From Candidatus Hydrogenedentota bacterium (GTDB lineage: Bacteria; Hydrogenedentota; Hydrogenedentia; Hydrogenedentales; SLHB01): a stretch of 12,614 nucleotides of DNA. The stretch's first letter is position 1. Each line of letters opens with the position of its first letter. A program made the position numbers and the translations under genes. Positions 7,589 through 12,614 of this stretch are shown here, one piece after another. The stretch covers positions 1 to 12,614 of the forward strand of contig PUOI01000367.1 of assembly GCA_003552765.1 (NCBI GenBank), written 5' to 3'. The notes under the pieces were generated by a model that saw only the letters and a list, made by a program, of their open reading frames with translations, was not told where the DNA came from and searched no databases.

Positions 7589-7669
7589 ATGACTCGGGTG
7601 AGCCTGTCCCGGATTGACGAGAACAACCCCAAGGGATATGTCCGCCCGGGAGCGCGGCGCCAATCTTGA
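7589..7669 (+). CDS. Possible 26-residue small protein downstream of hydA
   Basis: A short frame starts at ATG 7589 with AGAGGAG well placed just upstream, 30 bases after the hydA stop and before the operon terminator. It would encode MTRVSLSRIDENNPKGYVRP plus six residues. No family is recognised. It has no membrane segment or cysteines, is charged, and ends in a basic stretch. The good ribosome binding site is the only real support. It may equally be untranslated 3' sequence. Confidence 0.22.
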   Translation: MTRVSLSRIDENNPKGYVRPGARRQS

Positions 7670-7774
7670 GCATAGCTCGATGGAGAGCCGGCAAGAAATC
7701 ATTCCGCCGGACCAAAAGCTCGCAGTGTGGGGAGTTTTTTGCCAGCAGGCAACGGCCGATGCCCCAAGCAACAG

Positions 7775-7828
7775 AGCCCGTGGTCATCGCCCCCCTCGAC
7801 GGGGTCCATGATCACGGGCTTTGTTTTT
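7775..7828 (+). terminator. Intrinsic terminator of the group 3b hydrogenase operon
   Basis: AGCCCGTGGTCAT (7775-7787) pairs with ATGATCACGGGCT (7808-7820) over 13 pairs, with one G-U pair. An inner CCCC (7792-7795) / GGGG (7801-7804) stem extends it. The stem is followed by TTTGTTTTT (7820-7828). A strong stem plus a T-tract on the + strand, downstream of hydA and before hoxY, marks the end of the first operon. It implies that the second cluster has its own promoter. Confidence 0.88.
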
Positions 7829-7887
7829 GGCAATGGGGACAAGCGCCATAAACCGGGTACGGCTATCCATGGCCGGTGCATGACGTT

Positions 7888-8028
7888 ACCTGATTACCCC
7901 GCAGGGGAGGTTGGACGGCCCGCGGAACAGGCCTTCCATCGTCACGCGCAGACTACGCGTTGCGGGCCGCAGTTTCCACACGAAGCTCATAAGGCCTAAT
8001 TGGGGCAGTGGTGCATCTAGTTTAGGCC
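7888..8028. other. Three consecutive hairpins in the intergenic region before hoxY
   Basis: This gene-free stretch contains three inverted repeats in a row. ACCT-CCCC (7888-7891, 7897-7900) pairs with GGGG-AGGT (7904-7911). CGGCCCGC (7916-7923) pairs with GCGGGCCG (7962-7969), enclosing ACGCG (7944-7948) with CGCGT (7956-7960). GGCCTAA (7993-7999) pairs with TTAGGCC (8022-8028). None is followed by a T-run. The array could be a structured leader, a small RNA or a dispersed repeat. I do not recognise a known riboswitch. The remaining intergenic sequence (7829-7887 and 8029-8173) shows no gene and no confident -35/-10 promoter. An AT-rich patch at 8157-8173 just precedes the hoxY ribosome binding site. 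Confidence 0.45.
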
Positions 8029-8173
8029 GCCGAACCTCGGGAAAAGATCCGTGTAAACGGCGCCGGGGACGCTCAAGCTGGGCGGGACGGAATTGAAAAC
8101 GCAACTCCGCGTGACGCTTTCCGCACGGGTTGGCGCGCAATCTCGTACAGCAGGGCTATTATTTTACTATATT

Positions 8174-8180
8174 GAAGGAG
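8174..8180 (+). promoter_or_regulatory. Ribosome binding site fixing the hoxY start
   Basis: GAAGGAG lies six bases before ATG 8187. The frame is open further upstream to an ATG at 8130 that lacks such a site. The conserved small-subunit sequence begins only after 8187, so the shorter start is chosen. Confidence 0.85.
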
Positions 8181-8186
8181 ATCAAC

Positions 8187-8729
8187 ATGAACACCCCTCC
8201 CGAAAAGGCGCGCATCGCCACCATCTGGCTGGACGGATGTTCCGGCTGCCACATGTCGTTTTTGGACCTTGACCATCGTCTGCTTGAGGTCGCTGATCGC
8301 ATCGAGCTGGTTTATGGGCCGTTGGTGGACCATAAAGAATTTCCCGAAAATGTCGACGTTACAATCGTGGAAGGCGCCATCACCAACGAGGAAGACGAGC
8401 ACAAGATTCGTATGGTGCGCGAACGCACGAAGCTGCTGGTCGCGCTGGGCGATTGCGCCGTGACGGGGAATGTGCCATCGCTTCGCAACTCCTTCTCGGT
8501 AGACAGCCTTTATTCGCGCGCGTACGTGGAGAACGCAGCGGAGCAGCCAGCTATTCCAAAGGAGGACATTCCGCCGCTGTTGGACCACACCCGCCCCTTA
8601 CACGAGGTGGTTTCGGTTGATCTGCACGTGCCGGGGTGCCCGCCGCATCCCGACCACATTTTCTCCGTGCTGGGCGATTTGCTTGACGGCCACATCCCCC
8701 ATCTAGGCACCATCGTTCGCTTCGGCTGA
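8187..8729 (+). CDS. hoxY: Group 3d-type [NiFe]-hydrogenase small subunit
   Basis: This 180-residue compact small subunit would transfer electrons from the Ni-Fe centre to the diaphorase part of an NAD-linked cytoplasmic hydrogenase. The only cluster ligands are C18, C21, C90 and C151 (DGCSGCHMS, GDCAVTG, PGCPPHPD), for the proximal [4Fe-4S]. There is no ferredoxin-like C-terminal extension, unlike the group 3b small subunit upstream and as usual for HoxY. No signal peptide is present. It is followed by hoxH after 21 bases. The first gene after the terminator and the hairpin-rich region, it probably starts the second operon. It could also be called HydS if the complex proves to be a bifurcating NiFe-HydABCSL type. 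Confidence 0.92.
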   Translation: MNTPPEKARIATIWLDGCSGCHMSFLDLDHRLLEVADRIELVYGPLVDHKEFPENVDVTIVEGAITNEEDEHKIRMVRERTKLLVALGDCAVTGNVPSLRNSFSVDSLYSRAYVENAAEQPAIPKEDIPPLLDHTRPLHEVVSVDLHVPGCPPHPDHIFSVLGDLLDGHIPHLGTIVRFG

Positions 8730-8750
8730 CCAAGACGGAAAGAGTATCTT

Positions 8751-10181
8751 ATGAGTAAAACCATTACGATAGATCCGGTGACCCGCATCGAGGGCCACTC
8801 CAAAATCACCATTCAGTTGAATGACCAAGGCCAGGTGGACGAGGCGCGTTTTCACGTGACTCAGTTTCGCGGCTTCGAAAAGTTCACCGAAGGCCGCCCC
8901 TACTATGAAATGCCGGCGATTACCGCGCGCATCTGCGGCATCTGCCCGATTAGCCATTTGCTGGCGTCCGCGAAGGCGTGCGACGATTTGCTGGGCGTCC
9001 GGATTCCCCCGGCCGGCGATCGCGCGCGGCGCCTCTTGCACATGGGCCAAACGGTCCAGTCGCATGCGCTGAGCTTCTTCCATCTGAGCGCGCCGGACAT
9101 CCTGCTGGGCATGGATGCCGACCCCGCCAAGCGCCATGTGCTTGGCCTCGCCCAAGCCCATCCCGAAATCGCCAAGGAAGGCATCTGGCTGCGCATGTTT
9201 GGCCAGCAAATCATCGAATGGCTTGCGGGACGCCGCATACACCCCGCGTGGGTCGTGCCTGGCGGCGTGGCCACTCCTCTGACGGCGGAAGTCCGCGACA
9301 AGATTCTTGAGGGCATTCCGCGCGCGATCGAGATCACCCAACGGGCGCTGGAGCTGTGGCGCGGCGTGCTAGGAGAATTCAAGGACGAAATCGCCACCTT
9401 TGGCAATTTCCCCACGCATTTCTTGAGTTTGACCGCGCCCGATGGCGGCTTGGACCTTTACGATGGCAATCTCCGGCTCCGGGACGCCGAGCGCGGCATC
9501 GTGGCGGATCAACTTGATCCCACCGCGTACGATGAGCATATCGGCGAGGCCGTGGAGCCCTGGAGCTACCTCAAGATGCCATTTTACAAGGCGCAGGGGT
9601 ACCCTGAAGGCATCTACCGGGTGGGGCCGCTGGCCCGGCTGAACAACGCCGATCATTGCGGAACGGAACTCGCCGACAAGGAACTCGCCGAATTCCGCAA
9701 GCTTTCCGCGGATGGCGGCGCCGTGCTCAGTTCGTTCCATTACCATTACGCACGCCTCATCGAGATTCTTTACTGTCTCGAAACGGCCCGTGAGCTGTTG
9801 AATCACCCTGACGCTCTCGACACGAATGTGCGCGCCAAGGCGCAACCCAGCCGCCGCGAGGGCGTTGGCGTGGCGGAAGCCCCGCGCGGAACGCTCATCC
9901 ATCACTACCGGATTAACGAATCTGATCAGATCACATGGGCCAACCTGATCATCGCGACCGGCCACAACAACATGGCGATGAACCGGGGCATTACGCAAGC
10001 CGCGAAGAAGTTCGTGCATGGCGACCGCATCGAGGAAGGCGCCCTGAACCGGGTGGAAGCCGTCATCCGGTGTTACGACCCATGCCTGAGCTGTTCCACG
10101 CACGCCTTGGGGCAGATGACCCTGCGCCTTCAACTCCTGGACCCCAACGGGAACGTCTTGGATGAAAAAGCGCGCGCCTGA
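8751..10181 (+). CDS. hoxH: Group 3d-type [NiFe]-hydrogenase large (catalytic) subunit
   Basis: This 476-residue large subunit has nickel ligands in RICGIC (R60-C65, giving C62 and C65) and DPCLSCSTH (C445 and C448). The start MSKTITIDPVTRIEGHSKI is the classic large-subunit opening, and [14 protein letters not shown] is characteristic of HoxH-like proteins. A 25-residue tail after H451 should be cut off by the protease encoded immediately downstream. GGAAAGAG about seven bases upstream supports ATG 8751. The end overlaps hoxW by 20 bases. Its partner in catalysis is HoxY, and electrons would pass on to the HoxE/F module. It is clearly a different lineage from the hydA copy upstream, not a recent duplicate: motif contexts, length and tail differ. 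Confidence 0.95.
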   Translation: MSKTITIDPVTRIEGHSKITIQLNDQGQVDEARFHVTQFRGFEKFTEGRPYYEMPAITARICGICPISHLLASAKACDDLLGVRIPPAGDRARRLLHMGQTVQSHALSFFHLSAPDILLGMDADPAKRHVLGLAQAHPEIAKEGIWLRMFGQQIIEWLAGRRIHPAWVVPGGVATPLTAEVRDKILEGIPRAIEITQRALELWRGVLGEFKDEIATFGNFPTHFLSLTAPDGGLDLYDGNLRLRDAERGIVADQLDPTAYDEHIGEAVEPWSYLKMPFYKAQGYPEGIYRVGPLARLNNADHCGTELADKELAEFRKLSADGGAVLSSFHYHYARLIEILYCLETARELLNHPDALDTNVRAKAQPSRREGVGVAEAPRGTLIHHYRINESDQITWANLIIATGHNNMAMNRGITQAAKKFVHGDRIEEGALNRVEAVIRCYDPCLSCSTHALGQMTLRLQLLDPNGNVLDEKARA

Positions 10182-10647
10182 TTCCCCGCCGGCTGCGGGG
10201 CTGCTTATCGGCTGGGGCAACGAATTGCTGGGCGATGACGCAGCGGGACGGCGCGTGGCGCAGGCGGTTGAAGCCGAGGGCGTGCCCGGGGTGGATGTCA
10301 TCGACATCCACCAATTGACTCCGGAATTGGCTTTGCGGGTGGCGGAGACCCATCGCGTGATTTTTGTGGACGCTTGCCCAGCGGTCCAGGACGGGGCCAT
10401 CCGCGTCGAGCCGATCTATTCTGGCGAAGGCGACGATCAGCCTGGCGTAGGCCACACCGGCCGCCCCGAAGATCTCTTAGCCATGGCGGCCATGCTCTAC
10501 GACGCGCAGCCCGAGGCATGGTTGATCGCCGTGCCAGCGCGCTCGTTTGAAACGGGCGAACCGTTGTCAGACAGCGCTGAAGCGGGCGTGCGTGATGCGG
10601 TTGAAGCCGCAAAACGTTTGCTGGCGCGCGGGAACACACCCGGCTAG
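10162..10647 (+). CDS. hoxW: [NiFe]-hydrogenase maturation endopeptidase
   Basis: This 161-residue protein of the HybD/HyaD (M52) family removes the C-terminal tail of the large subunit after nickel insertion. The N-terminal GWGNELLGDDAAG contains the likely nickel ligand E21. D70 (in FVDAC) and H98 (in VGHTG) match the other two ligands known from E. coli HybD (E16, D62, H93). The start overlaps hoxH by 20 bases, so it is translationally coupled, and HoxH with its 25-residue tail is the natural substrate. Whether it also processes the group 3b HydA is unknown; these proteases are generally specific. No strong Shine-Dalgarno is seen. A 111-base gap containing a small hairpin separates it from hoxE. 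Confidence 0.9.
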   Translation: MKKRAPDSPPAAGLLIGWGNELLGDDAAGRRVAQAVEAEGVPGVDVIDIHQLTPELALRVAETHRVIFVDACPAVQDGAIRVEPIYSGEGDDQPGVGHTGRPEDLLAMAAMLYDAQPEAWLIAVPARSFETGEPLSDSAEAGVRDAVEAAKRLLARGNTPG

Positions 10648-10708
10648 ACCGGGCTCGCGCCCACCTCGATAGGAACGGAACAAATAAACATCCATAGGGT
10701 GGTGCGTC

Positions 10709-10725
10709 CTTCCGCCGGACGGAAG
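10709..10725. other. Small hairpin in the hoxW-hoxE gap
   Basis: CTTCCG (10709-10714) pairs with CGGAAG (10720-10725) around five bases, within the 111-base gap 10648-10758. There is no T-tract, so it is not an intrinsic terminator. It could be an mRNA processing or stability element, or could accompany an internal promoter. Nothing else is recognisable in the gap except the hoxE ribosome binding site. Confidence 0.35.
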
Positions 10726-10758
10726 TACGCCGATATACCGTTACCGAAGGAAACGCTA

Positions 10759-11280
10759 ATGAGTTCTGCACAAGAAAAAGCATTGCCACGTGAACAGGTC
10801 GACGAGGTTATTGCACAGGTTAACCGTAACACAGGGGATGTGTTGAGCATTCTCGAACGGCTTCAAGGAATGCATCCCTTGAAGTATCTGCCACAGGATA
10901 CATTGGAATATGTGGCCAAACGCAAAGGACTGGCCCCATCGCAGATTTATAGCGTCGCCACCTTCTATTCCTTCTTCAATCTCCGTCCCCAGGGGCGGCA
11001 TGGGGTTATGGTGTGTGCGGGCACGGCGTGCCATACCCGCGGCGCCAAACAGCTAATGGACGGTATACTTTCGGAAGTTGGGGCAGCAGGCACGGATGCC
11101 GACGGTTCTTACACGACTCCCGACCAGTGGTTGACCGTGCGCACGGTCGCGTGCGTCGGCCAATGCGCCATGGCCCCGGTCGCGTTGGTGGATGGCGAGA
11201 TCCTTGGCCGGATAAGCGATTTGCATCTTCGCCGTATAGTGCGGGATCTCCTGGAGGAAGATAAGCAAAATGAGAATTGA
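10759..11280 (+). CDS. hoxE: NuoE/HoxE-like [2Fe-2S] subunit of the hydrogenase diaphorase module
   Basis: This 173-residue protein is of the 24-kDa NADH dehydrogenase subunit family (NuoE, HoxE, HydC). A helical N-terminal part (GMHPLKYLPQDTLEYVAKRK, residues 37-56) precedes the IYSVATFYSFF motif. A thioredoxin-like [2Fe-2S] domain follows, with ligands C86, C91, C132 and C136 (CAGTAC and CVGQC). AAGGAA shortly before ATG 10759 sets the start. An in-frame ATG at 10699 would add 20 unconserved residues and lacks a good site. The end overlaps hoxF by 11 bases. It presumably sits beside the FMN subunit and takes part in electron transfer. If the next protein is HydB-like, this one would be the HydC equivalent of a bifurcating enzyme. 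Confidence 0.9.
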   Translation: MSSAQEKALPREQVDEVIAQVNRNTGDVLSILERLQGMHPLKYLPQDTLEYVAKRKGLAPSQIYSVATFYSFFNLRPQGRHGVMVCAGTACHTRGAKQLMDGILSEVGAAGTDADGSYTTPDQWLTVRTVACVGQCAMAPVALVDGEILGRISDLHLRRIVRDLLEEDKQNEN

Positions 11281-12614
11281 CAATCTAGACACACTTAACG
11301 ACATACGGGAAACTGGCTTAACTAAACTGCTGCACAGCGGTCCGCGTATCGCCGTGGGCATGGGTACATGCGGCGTCGGCAACGGCGCCCAAGCGGTGTA
11401 CGATGCCCTGCGGGCGGCGCTCGACGAAAAAGACGTGGAAGCCCAACTTGTGCCGGTGGGGTGTTTCGGGTACTGTGCGGCGGAGCCCCTGGTAAACGTG
11501 TACATCCCAGGGCAGCCCCTGGTGATTCTGTCTCGTGTGACGCCGGAAGACGCCTACTACATCGTTGATCAGGTGGCCGCCGGCCGGTTGCCAACGCTCA
11601 TGGCGCTTTGCCGTATTGACGAGTGGGATCACCTCACGGGGCACGTCAAATTCGGCCGTCCCAGTAAGGCGAGAAAGCCTGCCCAAATGCGCCGGGTCAT
11701 GGACCACTTGACCGGAGAAAACGATTATGAAGAAGAGCTGGAGAATATTCCGCTCTGGAACGAACTCCCCTTCTTCCGGGGTCAGAAGAAGGTGGTGCTT
11801 CGCAATTCGGGCTTGATCAATCCAGAAGACATCGACGAATACATCGCCGTGGGCGGTTATTTTTCGCTGTGGAACGCCCTCAACATGCCCGAACGGGACA
11901 AGATTATCGAGGAGGTCAAAAAGTCCGAACTGGGCGGCCGCGGCGGGGCTGGATATCCCACGGGCGTGAAGTGGGCCATGCTTCAAAAGGCGGAGGCGGA
12001 TCAGAAATACATGATCTGCAACGCCGACGAAGGCGATCCCGGCGCGTACATGAACCGGAACGAGATCGAGAGCGATCCCCACATGCTGCTGGAAGGCATG
12101 TTGATTGGCGCATATGCTACAGGCGCCACCGAAGGCCTCATCTATGTCCGCCACGAGTATCCCCTGGCGGTGCAGCGGCTGGAAAAGGCGGCCGCCGCGG
12201 CCCGGAGAGCGGGCCTGTTGGGTGAGGAAATACTGGGCATGCCCTTTGAATTCCACGTCCGCACGCTGGAAGGCGCGGGGGCATTTGTGTGCGGCGAGGA
12301 GACGGCCATGGTCGCCTCCCTGGAGGGACGCGCGGGCCGGCCGCGCCCCCGGCCGCCATTCCCCGCCGAATCCGGTCTGTGGGGCCGGCCAACCAACATC
12401 AACAATGTCGAGACGTTTTGCAACATTCCGGTGATCATCTCGCGGGGCGGCGCTTGGTTCAACGATATTGGTTCGCGCGACAGCGCCGGCACTAAAGTGT
12501 TTTCGCTGGTTGGCAAAGTCCGCAATACGGGGCTGGTTGAGTTGCCTCTGGGCACTCCGCTTAAAGACATTATTTACGGCATCGGCGGCGGCAGCCCAAG
12601 CGGACGGCCCATCA
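11270..12614 (+). CDS. hoxF: NuoF/HoxF-like (HydB-type) FMN- and NAD(H)-binding subunit, truncated by the window edge
   Basis: About 448 codons are visible and the frame is still open at the right end. An N-terminal thioredoxin-like domain (about residues 25-105) has C34 (GMGTCGVG) and C65/C69 (VGCFGYC). A linker ending LWNELPFFRGQKKVVLRNSG leads into the NuoF core. The core has the glycine-rich loop G222-GRGGAGYP for FMN/NADH, NADEGDPGAYMNR (N251 onward), and GAGAFVCGEETA (G335 onward). The domain order and stretches such as SGLINPEDIDEYIAVGGYF and GKVRNTGLVELPLGT resemble HydB of electron-bifurcating hydrogenases more than classical HoxF. That judgement is from memory of the family. GGAGG at 11253-11257 precedes ATG 11270, which overlaps the hoxE stop. 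The C-terminal [4Fe-4S] motifs lie beyond the window. Confidence 0.9.
   Translation, partial: MRIDNLDTLNDIRETGLTKLLHSGPRIAVGMGTCGVGNGAQAVYDALRAALDEKDVEAQLVPVGCFGYCAAEPLVNVYIPGQPLVILSRVTPEDAYYIVDQVAAGRLPTLMALCRIDEWDHLTGHVKFGRPSKARKPAQMRRVMDHLTGENDYEEELENIPLWNELPFFRGQKKVVLRNSGLINPEDIDEYIAVGGYFSLWNALNMPERDKIIEEVKKSELGGRGGAGYPTGVKWAMLQKAEADQKYMICNADEGDPGAYMNRNEIESDPHMLLEGMLIGAYATGATEGLIYVRHEYPLAVQRLEKAAAAARRAGLLGEEILGMPFEFHVRTLEGAGAFVCGEETAMVASLEGRAGRPRPRPPFPAESGLWGRPTNINNVETFCNIPVIISRGGAWFNDIGSRDSAGTKVFSLVGKVRNTGLVELPLGTPLKDIIYGIGGGSPSGRPI

Noticed and set aside
6203..7771. 522-residue open frame on the - strand
   Set aside because: It is antisense to hydA, whose nickel-ligand motifs are intact, and shows no coherent protein motifs of its own.
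7614..7811. 65-residue frame after hydA
   Set aside because: It runs into the intrinsic terminator stem, and its start lacks a ribosome binding site.
8130..8162. Sigma-70 or sigma-54 promoter before hoxY (TTGGCG and TATTAT)
   Set aside because: The spacing between the two boxes is 21 bases, too long for sigma-70. TTGGCGCGCAATCTCG lacks the GC at -12 required for sigma-54.
9369..10400. 343-residue open frame on the - strand
   Set aside because: It is antisense to hoxH and hoxW and has no domain signature.
1..12614. CRISPR array, tRNA, rRNA or transposase genes
   Set aside because: I saw no regularly spaced identical repeats, no tRNA- or rRNA-like segment and no transposase or integrase motif.

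Overview
The window looks like a chromosomal segment from a GC-rich, probably anaerobic or fermentative bacterium. Its core is two complete or near-complete cytoplasmic [NiFe]-hydrogenase gene clusters, both on the + strand and in tandem. The intergenic DNA carries hairpin-rich elements of a style I associate with Planctomycetes, Hydrogenedentes and similar lineages. That lineage guess rests on recollection and is weak; no rRNA or tRNA is present to fix it.

Layout. Positions 1-258 are non-coding and full of short perfect inverted repeats. Positions 259-2090 hold a two-gene unit: a zinc-type medium-chain alcohol dehydrogenase and a family 9 (heptosyltransferase-like) glycosyltransferase. Positions 2091-2905 are non-coding. 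They carry a second hairpin repeat, a perfect 12-bp dyad (2625-2654), a near-consensus sigma-54 promoter (2768-2784) and a short leader.

Positions 2906-7558 are a group 3b (sulfhydrogenase-type, NADP-linked) hydrogenase operon in the beta-gamma-delta-alpha order known from Pyrococcus (hydB, hydG, hydD, hydA). A stand-alone cyclic-nucleotide-binding-domain gene lies between hydB and hydG. The operon ends at a strong intrinsic terminator (7775-7828). Positions 7829-8186 are non-coding with three consecutive hairpins.

Positions 8187-12614 are a second cluster: small subunit (hoxY), large subunit (hoxH), its maturation protease (hoxW), a NuoE-like [2Fe-2S] subunit (hoxE) and a NuoF-like diaphorase subunit (hoxF) that runs off the right edge. 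The catalytic subunits look like group 3d (NAD-linked). The NuoF-like protein more closely resembles HydB of electron-bifurcating hydrogenases, with a thioredoxin-like N-terminal domain.

How the genes work together. The first complex would exchange electrons between H2 and NADP(H): the alpha/delta heterodimer carries the Ni-Fe site and three Fe-S clusters, beta relays electrons, and gamma binds FAD and the nucleotide. The second would couple H2 to NAD(H) through HoxE/F flavin and Fe-S chemistry, possibly with ferredoxin as a third partner. The sigma-54 site, upstream dyad and CNBD protein suggest that expression or activity of the first enzyme follows a physiological signal. The most interesting points are this regulatory arrangement, the effector-like CNBD gene inside the operon, and the possible bifurcating nature of the second hydrogenase.
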